Program-made: the position numbers and the translations under genes | Origin: Adiantum capillus-veneris | Taxonomy: Eukaryota > Streptophyta > Polypodiopsida > Polypodiales > Pteridaceae | Assembly: GCA_014529385.2 (NCBI GenBank) | Contig: CM043965.1 | Span: forward strand, 11,210,412 to 11,274,411 | Direction of reading: 5' to 3' | DNA: 64,000 nucleotides | Notes under the pieces: generated by a model | The model's input: the letters and a program-made list of their open reading frames with translations, nothing else | Told to the model about the DNA's origin: nothing | Database searches by the model: none | Shown here: positions 53,715 to 63,570 of the stretch, piece by piece | How the letters are laid out: the number at the start of each line of letters is the position of its first letter | Numbering within the stretch: the stretch's first letter is position 1

Positions 53715-55187
53715 TTACTCTTGGGAAGCATTGTCAGCATTGAAAAGGTTTAGGTTATCCTTTAATTGTATGCCTTGCATCCATCTAGCATCTTCAAAAG
53801 GATAATTCTCAAACTTAATAAGATATCGTCGGATAGTCTTACCACCTCTTAATACCTTGTCTTCATGTCGGAGAATGGACTCGGACTGCAGCACCTCCTC
53901 TTGGTCCTCGATCTCCGGTGGGTCTTCAATAGTTGGTTCTTGAGGTGGCTCTCCTTTGTAAGGCTTTAATAGGTCCGTTACATAGGCTTTTAGTAGATCG
54001 AGAATGGTTAGGTTATCTATTTCACTTTGGCCATTTGTTTGTGGATGATAGGCTGAAGAGAAGTTTAGCCTTGTCTCTAAATTCTCAAAGAGACCCTTCC
54101 TAAAATTACTGGTCATTCTAGGATCTCTATCTGACACTATGGACATTGGCAAGCCACGGTACTTGAAAATTTGTGAAATGAAGAGGGTTGCCATTTGATG
54201 GGCTTTTATAGTCTTTCTGACAGGTATAAAATGAGCTTGTTTACTAAACCTGTCTACTATCATCCATATTCCTGTATTCCCATGGATAGACTTAGGCAAT
54301 CCAAAGATAAAATCCATGGATATGCTCTCCCATGGTGAATTAGGGATTGGCAAGGGTTGAAGCAATCCAAGTTGCTTCCCTCTATCAAATTTTGTCTTTT
54401 GGCATATCACACATTTAGAAACATACTCTTGTATGTTCACTTTCATGGTAGGCCAATAGAAATATGTTTCAATTCCCTTTAAGGTAGACTGAATCCCTCT
54501 ATGCCCCGCATAATGTGGAGCATGAGATTCATACATTACTTTCTCACGTAGTGAGTTAGTAACACATAGTCTATTGCCATAGAGAAGATAACCATCTTGT
54601 AAAGTAAATGGTTCTTCTTTCTTCCCTAATGCAAGGGCTGAAATCGCATCTCTAAAATCGGGATCAATAGCATACTCATCTATCATTGAAGATAGATCAT
54701 TGTGAGTTGCTATGGAAACCGCATTCACTCTCGGCTGTCTTGAGAGTGCATCAGCTACTTGATTATGCTTGCGAGCAATGTGAGCAATATGAGCAATGTG
54801 AGCAATATGAAAATGAAATTGCGAAAGGAAATTTTCCCACCTCATTTGTTTGTCGGAGAGCTTGGTCTGCGTCATGAGGTACTTAAGACTTTGGTGATCG
54901 GTTCGCAGAATGAAAGGAGTCCCCAATAAATAGTGCTTCCATGAGTCTAAGGCATGTAGAACTGCAAGGAATTCCTTTTCATATATGCCTAGAGCTTGCT
55001 CAACAGGGTCGAGCCTTCGACTCTCATAGCCTACGGCGTGCCCTTCTTGGAGCAAAACAGCTCCAAGGCAATCACCACAAGCATCACATTGGAACTCAAA
55101 TGGTTTTGAGAGATCCTGTAGTGTAAGCACAGGTTGAGAGATAACGCTTTTCTTTAATCTTTTCGAAAGCATTGTTCTCCTTAGCAT
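53715..55187 (-). CDS. G8 pol C-part: RNase H, integrase, chromodomain (490 codons)
   Basis: RNase H: D35 (CDACGDCLGAVL), Glu of YEKEFLAV (about 70-72), D97 (TDHQSLKYL), D146 (VADALSR). An insert of HIA triplets sits at 127-138. Integrase: H225/H229 region (HAPHYAGHRG), C259 and C262 (CVICQ), D292 (MDFIFGLP), D353 (SDRDPRM), E389 (NGQSEI). At T404 the frame jumps to DLLKPYKGEPP, skipping about 162 residues present in G7, then runs into a chromodomain-type end at about 435-470 (ESILRHEDKVLRGGK, RRYLIKFENYPFEDARW). The chromodomain targets integration to marked chromatin in this clade. The first 13 residues are out of the family frame because of the frame change upstream. Confidence 0.95.
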   Translation of the reverse strand: MLRRTMLSKRLKKSVISQPVLTLQDLSKPFEFQCDACGDCLGAVLLQEGHAVGYESRRLDPVEQALGIYEKEFLAVLHALDSWKHYLLGTPFILRTDHQSLKYLMTQTKLSDKQMRWENFLSQFHFHIAHIAHIAHIARKHNQVADALSRQPRVNAVSIATHNDLSSMIDEYAIDPDFRDAISALALGKKEEPFTLQDGYLLYGNRLCVTNSLREKVMYESHAPHYAGHRGIQSTLKGIETYFYWPTMKVNIQEYVSKCVICQKTKFDRGKQLGLLQPLPIPNSPWESISMDFIFGLPKSIHGNTGIWMIVDRFSKQAHFIPVRKTIKAHQMATLFISQIFKYRGLPMSIVSDRDPRMTSNFRKGLFENLETRLNFSSAYHPQTNGQSEIDNLTILDLLKAYVTDLLKPYKGEPPQEPTIEDPPEIEDQEEVLQSESILRHEDKVLRGGKTIRRYLIKFENYPFEDARWMQGIQLKDNLNLFNADNASQE

Positions 55188-56271
55188 ACCATGTATACCT
55201 AACGCTTTTCTTTGTTAGGTCGTGTAATGGTCCCACAATTTGTGAGAACTTTTCTATGAAGCGTCTATAGTATGCACACATACCTATAAAGCTTCTTAGT
55301 TCATGAAGATTCCTTGGTTTAGGCCATCCTTTTATTAAATCTAACTTTGATGGATCCATTTGGATGCCATCTTGAGAGATAATGTGACCTAAATATTGAA
55401 TCTCTTTCAAGAAAAATTCACTTTTCTTTCCATTAACATAAAGTTTATTCTCTCTCAAAACTTGAAATATTACCTGGAGGTGTTGCTTGTGCTCGTCTAA
55501 TGAATTAGAGTAGATGATAATATCATCAAAGAACACTCTAGTGAAGGTTCGATGAGGCCTGAATAGCTTCTCCATTAAGCGGTTGAATGTGGCTGGTGCA
55601 TTGGTCAAGCCAAAAGGCATGACAATGTATTCGTAAAGACCAAATGTGGTACGAAATGCGGTCTTTCCAATGTCTTGATCAACTATCCTTATTTGATGAT
55701 AGCCACTTTTTAGGTCAATCCTACTGAAGTAGGTTGATCCTTGTAGCCTACCAAATAGGTCTTCTACCCGTGGAACGGGAAACCTATTTTTGATAGCGAT
55801 CCTATTTAGTGCTCTATAGTCGACACACATACGATATGTGCTGTCTTTCTTTTGCACTAATAGCATAGGTGAGCAAAATGGAGATGAGCTAGGCCTAACC
55901 ATGCCCTTCTCAACTAACCCATGCACTTGCCGCATAATCTCCTCTTGTTGAGCTTGAGAAACTCTATAAGGAGGTTTGTTAGGCGATGAACTTCCTGGAA
56001 GAATTTCAATTGCATGGTCATCATTACCTCGTTTAGGAGGTAGCTCACAAGGGATGTCATCAATAAAAACATCTTGAAACCCCTTGAGAAAATTGGATAA
56101 CTCTAATTCCTTTTGGTTGCTTTTATTTTCTTTTGCTAAAGCATTAGGTTCATTTTGAGAATCTTTAACAAAAATCATGTACACGGAAATAGAGCTCTTT
56201 ATTGACTTGTTGAAAGCTGGTGTATGTACAATGGGGATAGTGTTACCCATTTCCTTAGCATCTATATACAT
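55096..56271 (-). CDS. G8 pol N-part: linker and reverse transcriptase (391 codons)
   Basis: Residues 60-105 are the usual pre-RT linker (FLKGFQDVFIDDIPCELPPKRG, HAIEILPGS). RT: KKDSTYRMCVDYRALN at 141-156, FSRIDLKSGYHQI with D186, MPFGLTNAPATFNRLM, and VFFDDIIIYS with D249 and D250, so the catalytic triad is intact. Thumb and connection: QYLGHIISQDGI, GWPKPRNLHELRSFIGMCAYYRRFI. The frame is lost near residue 375 (ENNAFEKIKEK is followed by unrelated residues), and homology continues in the frame of 53715-55187; an indel near 55150 explains it. Confidence 0.95.
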   Translation of the reverse strand: MYIDAKEMGNTIPIVHTPAFNKSIKSSISVYMIFVKDSQNEPNALAKENKSNQKELELSNFLKGFQDVFIDDIPCELPPKRGNDDHAIEILPGSSSPNKPPYRVSQAQQEEIMRQVHGLVEKGMVRPSSSPFCSPMLLVQKKDSTYRMCVDYRALNRIAIKNRFPVPRVEDLFGRLQGSTYFSRIDLKSGYHQIRIVDQDIGKTAFRTTFGLYEYIVMPFGLTNAPATFNRLMEKLFRPHRTFTRVFFDDIIIYSNSLDEHKQHLQVIFQVLRENKLYVNGKKSEFFLKEIQYLGHIISQDGIQMDPSKLDLIKGWPKPRNLHELRSFIGMCAYYRRFIEKFSQIVGPLHDLTKKSVRYTWYAKENNAFEKIKEKRYLSTCAYTTGSLKTI

Positions 56272-56830
56272 GTCTTTTTCCCTGAACTTAAAGGAGATTC
56301 TCCTTTCAGCAAATTTAACATTGGCAGGCAGGCGGTCAAACCATGGTGCCCCTAGGATTACATCCTCATGCTAGAGAGGAGAGATAAAGAAGTCCTCTTT
56401 TTCCACATAGATTTGAACATGAAGCCTCAATTTCCCGATTAAGGGAGTGACTGAAGCTTCTTGCTCCTTGAAAGCACTGTCTGCGGGTAGGACATCTCCC
56501 ATCTCGTAGGCTTGTATGCCTAGCTTGGTGGCCAACTCTATAGATATAAAATTGTGAGTAGAACCAGGGTCAAAGAGAATAAAATCATCATGTTCTCTTA
56601 CCTTTCCCCAAGCATGGCATAGAGGAGATCCTTTGTGGTGCGTTTGGTCAGTCTCCTCCTCTTGGATTTCAACCAACGAAGCTCTAGGAGGATCTTGGCT
56701 GTTGTTCTTTTGGGGACAAGCGCGATACGCATGCCCTTGTTCGCCGCACTTGAAACACCGGTTATCCTTGCGATAACGCTCAAGCTCTTCAGGAGAGAGT
56801 TTTTTTTACCTTTGTAAACTCCCTTCTCTT
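56272..56830 (-). pseudogene. G8 CCHC knuckle and aspartic protease, with one stop
   Basis: In the frame of 56371-56676, extended upstream, the minus strand gives LSPEELERYRKDNR, then a knuckle C-FK-C-GEQG-H-AYRA-C. Next come an acidic spacer (EIQEEETDQ) and the protease: FILFDPGSTHNFISIELATKLG. Asp-Pro-Gly-Ser replaces the usual Asp-Ser/Thr-Gly. A TAG at 56371-56373 follows DFFISPL, then HEDVILGAPWFDRLPANVKF completes the protease and leads in frame into the RT part. Confidence 0.9.
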
Positions 56831-57296
56831 TAGCTTTGTTGGAGTTGCCCTTAGGAGACTTTTGGACATTGTCCCTCCCCTTAGGCTCGTTGGAACCCTT
56901 GTTTTCCGTGGGCTTATTATTTCTTTTAGCCCCCGTTTGGAAATTGATTCGAGAGGCCACCATAGTATGGTGTATTACCGCCGATATGGTACGTGGCCTT
57001 TGGGAGTTGACATACTCTGCCATTTCTTTGGTTAAGCCCGCACAAAATTCTTGCTTTTGCTCTCCAAAATCCAACTTTTTGAAGACAGTGGATTTGAGTT
57101 GTAGGTCCCAAAACTTGTCTACATATTTGTGGATGGATTCATAGGGAGAGAGCTTTAAGCTTCGCCATTCGGTGAGTACTTTGTCTTTGGCATCGGTGGC
57201 CAAAAAATGCTTCATAATGGAAGCTCTTAAAGCTTTCCATGTTCGTGGAGCTTCACCGTTGGCTCATAGGCTAGACCACCATTGTCTGGCGGACTT
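56598..57296 (-). pseudogene. G8 gag core (-1 frame relative to knuckle/protease)
   Basis: Family sequence QWWSSL, then a TAG near 57267, then ANGEAPRTWKALRASIMKHFLATDAKDKVLTEWRSLKLSPYESIHKYVDKFWDLQL, EQKQEFCAGLTKEMAEYVNSQRP and VIHHTMVASRINFQTGAKRN form the retrotransposon gag fold. It ends in a Lys/Asn-rich tail. At 56801-56808 an A8 run (minus strand AAAAAAAAC) marks the exact point where the reading frame must shift by -1 to enter the knuckle. Stops at 57297-57299 and near 57267 separate this from the N-terminal gag frame. Confidence 0.88.
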
Positions 57297-58210
57297 TTAA
57301 AAGTACATAGCTACATGGCGTAGCTTAGAGGACTCCGTGAAGCCCTCATCTCCAAATGCCGCATCAAACTGCTGGATAAAGGCCAAGACTTTGTCCGTAG
57401 CACCAAAGGTACCATCAAAGGTAAGGAAAGACATGCTCTTCCCTCCCTCTTTGAATTTATTTAGCTTTGTTGACCTCCTCCATGAGGCATAGGATTTCCT
57501 ATGGCCTCTTCTTTTTGATGGTTCAAAGGTTGCACTATCACTTTCTTCAGAAGGTGAAGAATTTGAAGAAGGTGGAGAAGAGGGTGACCTCTTTCTCACC
57601 TTTTTCTTGTCTTGATCTTCGTTGTCTTCACCATCACTTTCATAAGAGGAAGAGGATGAAGAAGATGGAGAAGATGGAGAAGAGGGTATCCTCTTTCTCG
57701 CCTCTTTCTTCTCTTGCTGTTTATCATCCCTCTTTGAATTATGGTGTGGAGAAGAGTGCGATGTTCTTCTCCGCTTTGGTGGTGATGGAGAGCGTTTAGC
57801 CCGCGTCTTCATGGAGCCATCTCCGCCGAGGTGGCGAGAGACTCACGTCTTTCTCGTTCCTTCGGTGGAGGCTCTTGAGTTCTCCTTAGGGAAGGAGATG
57901 CATCATCAAGAAGTAAATTCTTGAGCCCTTTGTATGGATTCTCTTCTTCTTCTCGAATTGGAGAGAGACCTCTTTTGGGAGTCTCACAAGGAGGCTTCCT
58001 AGGTGTTCTCTCGTCATGGTCATGAGCTTGGAGAATCCCGTGAGCACGGAGCTGTCGTTGCACTTCAATTTGGAGAGATAGATTGCCCATGGCTTGTTGA
58101 AGCCTAGAAACAAGATAGTTAACAAGCATCGGAGCATCATTAGTAGCTTGCTCATTAGCAAAATCAAAGTTATCAACATTAATTTCACTCTCTTTACTAT
58201 TGTCAGCCAT
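57297..58210 (-). pseudogene. G8 gag N-terminal region (two frames)
   Basis: 57809-58210 begins MADNSKESEINVDNFDF about 400 bp inside the PBS and is the likely translation start; it includes YLVSRLQQAMGNLSLQIEVQ and a charged tail. 57297-57812 is in another frame: a low-complexity Ser/Lys/Glu region (KRSPSPPKRRR, SSPSSPSSSSSSSYESDGE) then GKSMSFLTFDGTFGATDKVLAFIQQFDAAF, which leads into the gag core. A frame change near 57812 joins them. The repeated acidic/basic Ser-rich blocks look like an expanded repeat. Confidence 0.85.
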
Positions 58211-58611
58211 TCTAACAACTTTTAGGTGTAAACTTTTTAGGTGTACTTTGGCACTTCAAGCCCTAGTTGCTACTCCTCTTTACCCCTTTAGGAAAAGCAC
58301 TCAAGCTACTGTACTCGTGGCTCGAATACCATTAATTGCAAGGAATAGAAGAGAAGGTCTTTCAACACCAAAACAACACCGGCTCCTGTCAAGCTTCTAA
58401 TAGCTCAATAGTGGTTAAGCCGTAGGCAAGCCCCATACGACTCCACTATTAAGACCATAGCTCTCAACGGTGATGCCCCGTTAATTGCATGAAGGCAGGC
58501 GCACTGCAAGACTGAAAAATCCCTATTCTACTTACTCACAGGCAATTAATAAGACCAACCATTTATAGCTAGCTTCAGGACCTCCCTACTTGAGCAAGAA
58601 AAGAGAAACCT

Positions 58612-58626
58612 TGTTCTCTGATACCA
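58612..58626 (-). other. G8 primer binding site
   Basis: The minus strand reads TGGTATCAGAGAACA just after the LTR end. The first 11 bases match the tRNA-iMet PBS. Confidence 0.88.
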
Positions 58627-58627
58627 A

Positions 58628-59829
58628 TGTAACATTTAATGGCCTAAAAACTTGTGTGTAGCGGAAATTAGCATGAACATAGTGGGCATTTCATTAGAAT
58701 AGATTCCTAATGAGAATTACAAGAGTGCTTGGGTGGAGAGAGCAACAAAAACCATAACACCTAGTGAGATAGCATGAACAATACTTTCAAAAGAGAGAGA
58801 AATTAAGCTATTGACAACAATTGAGGACCGGATTTGCATGGAGCCGGTCCCCCCTCCACAAGGCTTTGTATTATGGTTACTCCCATCAAGAGAGACATTG
58901 TACAATACAATTCTTTGTGTTCCTTCAAGACTAGCTAATGCAATGAAGATGAAAGCTTCATACACTAAGCAAAACACTTAGCAAACACAACATCAATTAT
59001 CCCCCGTCTCAGACCCAAGACCTCACACACCTTCAAAGATGGTGAGAGCTAGCAGGGTATGAGAGTAGATTGAGAGGAAGAAGGAGTATCTTACGAGAAA
59101 TATGTACATCTCCTCACATAATCACTCATATTAGCATAGCTTAGCTTAGTAATTATCATGGTAGAGGATATGAGCATGCATTGAAGCTTGGATCTTGGTT
59201 GGATTTGAATCCACATGCCAAGAGTGTGTCGATGTAGGCTTCTATCTCACAAGCTTGGAGTAGGTGATGAGCTCTCCATTAAAGCTTGGGAAGAGATAGT
59301 CTTCTTTACACACATGAGATTGTTTGAGTGTGAGTGTGATAATGCCTTGCAAAAATCAGCCCCCTCTCTCTCTTGGGTGAGCCCTCTTGCTATTTGCTCT
59401 TGCTCTACCCTCATTGGACCTCCCCAGGTCAAGCTTATGACTATTAAGCAGCATAAGTGACAGCGTTCTGACATTTGTCCCCCTTTCCCCTTTTGTGAGA
59501 GATTTAGGTAATTTAATAATTCAACTAAAATCTCATTGGACCCCTTTGCCTCCTGGCCAATAGGAATCAGGCAAGCCATTGGGCTGTTGAATGCTCATTG
59601 GACCCCTTGGAGGACTATCCAATAGTCTTCTTGAGGACTTAATTCTCATTGGTTCTTTTATTAAGTGTTTTTAAATTAGTTAAACTAGATTTACTCTAGC
59701 CTAATTCTCATTGGTCCACCTCAAAGGCCATCCAATAGGAATTGGGTACACCTTGTGGGCATCTGGCCTAGGGAGCTGACATGTGTCCCTAATTCCCTTT
59801 GTGTAAAGGGATCTTGTGTGTGTGTGTGT

Positions 59830-59891
<62 letters not shown>

Positions 59892-60268
59892 CTTTCTCTC
59901 TCATCCCCTACATGCAAGGCTCACCCCCTCCCAACTAGGGATTGCAAAGACTTTTTTGTACACACACAAAGCATCCAATTCCCTTAAGGTTGACCTTTGG
60001 ACACAACCTTTGAATTTTGGAACCTTAGCATTTTGGAAGTCTTAATGGGTTGAACCTTAGGGTCTTTTTAGCCCATTGTTTCACATGGCTCTTTTGCAGA
60101 TGGCCCCCCCTTTGGATACCTATTTTCCCTCCTTTGGATCCCTACTGTGGCCAGTCTGCTAGCTTAACCAATATTCTAGCTTTTTCTCCCCTGGTACTTC
60201 CCCATATTAAATGATCAGTTTAACATGAGAAAATCATTTAGGAGAATTAGATATTGATTATTATGACA
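58628..60268 (-). repeat. G8 5' LTR (1641 bp)
   Basis: Same ends as 51757-53362 (TGTAACATTT and TTATGACA on the plus strand). (TG)n at about 59815-59890. Confidence 0.95.
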
Positions 60269-61100
60269 GGAAAAATATTCAAACCCTATCGCAAATTCGT
60301 TGGAGTGTTCTTTGATGATAGCATCATCCACTCCAAGTCCTTGGAGGAACACAAGCAACATCTCCAAGTGATTTTTCAAGCATTGAGGGAAAACAAGTTT
60401 TTTCTCAATATAAATAAAGCGAATTTTTCCTTCAAGAGATTTAGTACTTAGGTCATACTATCTATCAAGATGGTATCCGTATGGATCCATCAAAGTTAGA
60501 GGTAATAAAAGTATGGCCTAATCCAAGAAATCTACATGAGCTAAGAAGCTTTATTGGTATGTGTGCATATTATAGACGCTTCATAGGAAAATTCTCTCAA
60601 ATAGCAAGACCATTACATGACTTAGCAAAGAAGAACATTAAGTACTTATGGACTGCTAAGGAGCAAAATGCTTTTGACAAGCTCAAAGAGAAGCGAACCT
60701 CCCAGCCAGTCCTTATGCTTTCGGATCTCTCAAAGCCATTTGAGCCCAATGTGATGGTTCTGGTGATTGCTTTGAAGCACTCTTGCTTCAAGATGGGCAT
60801 GCCATAGCATATGAGAGCCGAAGGCTCAATATGGATGAACGGGTCCTGGTCATTTATGAGAAAGAGCTTTTAGCTGTTCTACATGCCCTAGACACATGGA
60901 AGCACTATCTATTTGGGACTCCATCTATTTTACAAATAGACCACCAAAGTCTCAAGTACTTCATGATGCAAACCAAGCTTTTTGACAAACAAATGAGGTG
61001 GGCAAATTTTCTTTTGCAATTTTATTTTCATGTTTCTCACATTGCTGGTAAGCATAATCAGGTGGCTGATGCACTTTCACGATGAAAAGTTAATGTGGTG
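60269..61100 (+). pseudogene. G7 RT C-half and RNase H
   Basis: KIFKPYRKFVGVFFDDSIIHSKSLEEHKQHLQVIFQALRENKFF carries both Asp of the catalytic FFDD. Then MDPSKLEVIKVWPNPRNLHELRSFIGMCAYYRRFIGKFSQI and EQNAFDKLKEKRTSQPVLMLSDLSKPFE. After a frame change in the first RNase H Asp region, HAIAYESRRLN, YEKELLAVLHALDTWKHYLFGTPSILQIDHQSLKYF and HNQVADALSR follow. The TDHQ motif has become IDHQ but keeps its Asp. A stop follows at 61083. Confidence 0.93.
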
Positions 61101-62565
61101 TTTATAGCAACTCACAATGATCTATCTTCTATGATAGATGAGTATGCTACTGGCCTTGACTTTAAAGACATATTGACAGCCCTTGCTTTGGGGAAGAAAG
61201 AGGAACCATTCACCTTGCATATATGGTTATTCTCTCCATGTCAATAGGCTATGTGTTACCTATGAATCCCATGCTCCTCCATATGCGGGGCATAGAGGCA
61301 TTCAACCTACTCTTTGAGGAGTAGAGACATAAATTTATTCACCCACCATGAGAGTGGACATACAAGAGTATAGTTTAGAATGTGTGGTATGCCAAAAGAC
61401 TAAGTATGATAGAGGAAAGCATCCTAGATTACTCCAACCATTGCCAATCCCTAATTCACCATGGGAGAGTATATGCATGGATTTTATCTTTGAATTATCC
61501 AAGTCTATCCATGGGAATATGGGGATATGGATAATAGTTGACAAGTTTAGCAAACAAGCACACTTTATTCCTATCAAAAAGACTATTAAGGCACACCAAA
61601 TGGCAACTCTCTTCATATCTTAGATTTTCAAACACCATGGATTCCCAACATCCATCATGTTACATAGAGATCCTATAATGACTAGTAATTTTTGGAAAGG
61701 TCTCTATGAAAATCTAGGTACAAGATTGAATTTCTATTTGGCCTATCACCCATAAACGGATGGCCAAAGTGAGATAGCCAATCTTACGATACTCGATCTA
61801 CTAAAGACTTATGTTACAGTAGTAGATCAATGCTCGTAGTGGAAAAAGTACTTACCTCTTGTAGAGTATGCGTACAATAATATTGACCATACTTCTATGG
61901 GAAAATAAACTTTTGAAATCATTGAGAGAAGACGTAAAAGTACCTTGCTACTTAAAGTACATGGGAAGATCTTTGCTACCGATAAGTATAGCCGTGACCT
62001 ACAAGAATCTTTCCAAAAGATTAAGGAGGCCATATCCATCTCTCAACAAAGAAAAAAAGCTACTTCTAACAAACACAAAAGGGCCTTAACATTTAAAGAA
62101 AATGATTGGGTTTTACTTAAGTTTCCCAAAGTTTGATTGAGTCAAACGACCGGCAAAAATCCTATGGGCCACCAGAAGTATTATGCTAAATTAGCAAAAA
62201 GATACTATGGTCATTTTCAAATCTTGAAGCCAATCAATGAGATGGCTTATCAAATCAAGTTGCCCAACCATTTGCTTATACACAATGCTTTTTATGTGAG
62301 CCTACTTAAGCCCTACAAAGAAGAGCCACCAAGTGAACCAATTATTGAAGACCCTCGTAAAATCAAAGACCAAGAATAGGTGCTACAACCCGAAGCTATC
62401 TTTTGGCATGACGACAAGGTACTATGACATGGTAAGATTATCCTATAGTATCTTATCAAGATCATAGATTATCTTTTTGAAGATGCTATATGGATGCAAG
62501 GAATACAACTTAAGGATATTATGAACCTTGTCAATGCTTACAATGCTACATTAGAGTAAGCAAAT
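61101..62565 (+). pseudogene. G7 integrase and chromodomain (broken)
   Basis: MRVDIQEYSLECVVCQKTKYDRG carries the two Cys ligands; CMDFIFELSKS has the first Asp and LHRDPIMTSNFWKGL the second; TDGQSEIANLTILDLLKTYVT has the Glu. Then, with stops, LPLVEYAYNN, KIFATDKYSRDLQESFQKIKEAI, KENDWVLLKFPKV, KLAKRYYGHFQILKPINEMAYQIKLPN and FYVSLLKPYKEEPPSEP follow. This includes the 160-residue stretch that G8 lacks. A degenerate chromodomain follows at about 62380-62520 (EAIFWHDDKVL, YLFEDAIWMQGIQLKD). Confidence 0.92.
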
Positions 62566-62877
62566 GTACAAATGTCTTATAAGAATAATTCTCTTTTATT
62601 GTGCACAAATTAAGAAGTATGCATACTTAGAATCATGTTTGTGATGACAACGTCTCCCAAACACCAAGTAGAATTTGTTACTCTACTTGGGAGAATGAAA
62701 TGGACTAAAGAGGAGACATGCTTGTGGCAGCTATGTCTCACAAGCACCAAATGGATTAGTCATCCATCTTGGAAAGATGTCGCAGGGTAAAAAGGGATCC
62801 TCTACCCGCTAAGAAACATTGACTAATGACTAAGGATTTATCTCTTCTACCTCATAGTCAAGTACGACTATGATTTC

Positions 62878-62890
62878 AAGAGAGAGGTAA
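62878..62890 (+). other. G7 polypurine tract
   Basis: AAGAGAGAGGTAA directly before TGCCATAAAAT, identical to the G8 PPT. Confidence 0.85.
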
Positions 62891-63150
62891 TGCCATAAAA
62901 TATAATATCTAACCAACCCAAATGATTTTCTCATATTAAATTCATCATTTGATGTGGGAGAATAAATGGGAACAAGGGTTAGAATATAGACATGTGCTTA
63001 CAAATCTATCTGAACATGGGGCCAATAGTAAAGGGGTCCAAATGAGAGATGCTCTATCAAAGACCAAGGCTAGCTAATGGAGCTTAAAGACCTTAGGTTT
63101 AGCTTCATTAAATACCTCCAAAGGTTAGTGTTAAAAGTACTTTGACCTTG
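62891..63150 (+). repeat. G7 3' LTR, truncated and diverged
   Basis: TGCCATAAAATATAATATCTAA... aligns to the minus-strand G8 LTR start (TGTCACAATAATCAATATCTAA) and shares AAATGATTTTCTCAT. Later AAAGACCTTAGGTTTAGC parallels AAAGACCCTAAGGTTCAGC. Similarity fades near 63150. Confidence 0.75.
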
Positions 63151-63159
63151 GGCAAGGTA

Positions 63160-63318
63160 GAGCTGTGCTTGAGGTGCTTGTCGTGCCTGCTAACTAAGGT
63201 GCTTGAGGTGCTTGCTGACTAAGGTACTTTAGGTGCTTGTGATGCTTGTTGACTAAGGTGCTTGATGTACTTAATGACTAAGATGCTAAGGTGCTCCATG
63301 ACTAAAGTACTTGAGGGT
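63160..63318. repeat. Degenerate minisatellite, GGTGCTTG-rich units
   Basis: Imperfect repeats of GACTAAGGTGCTTGAGGTGCTTG and shorter versions (unit about 20-26 bp) in at least five tandem copies. Confidence 0.85.
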
Positions 63319-63540
63319 AAAGGTGTTCCAAAAAAAGGAACATTAACGATTTCTCTCACATAGGCAAACTTAGACAATTTCTTGACTTGGTAAAATAGGT
63401 CCATCAACCTTTCATCACATGTCTCCTCCGCGTCTTTAATATCAACATCCTCCAAACTCTTCCTAATACTCTTTTTTGTACAATACATGAAAAAAAATCT
63501 TGAAAATGTCATACAGTTGAAAAAAAACTAGTCATACTGA
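63319..63540 (-). other. Unassigned; part of an unrecognised minus-strand frame
   Basis: A 97-codon minus-strand frame (63219-63512) reads KSLEDVDIKDAEETCDERLMDLFYQVKKLSKF, which has protein-like composition, but its end is made of the minisatellite. No domain known to me. Confidence 0.2.
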
Positions 63541-63570
63541 TTCTTCAATAACCATAGTCATATGTCATTA

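Larger units (their letters stand above)
51757..60268 (-). mobile_element. G8: 8.5-kb chromovirus (Ty3/gypsy with chromodomain) nested in G7
   Basis: Minus-strand order: 5' LTR (58628-60268), tRNA-iMet-like PBS, gag, CCHC, protease, RT, RNase H, integrase, chromodomain, PPT, 3' LTR (51757-53362). Flanked by GGAAA on both sides; removing it rejoins G7 MFNRLMG with KIFKPYRKF. LTRs are roughly 97 percent identical over the first 150 bp apart from (TG)n length, so it is relatively recent. Lesions: a gag frame change and two stops, a stop at 56371, a pol frame change near 55150, and an in-frame integrase deletion. Confidence 0.96.
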
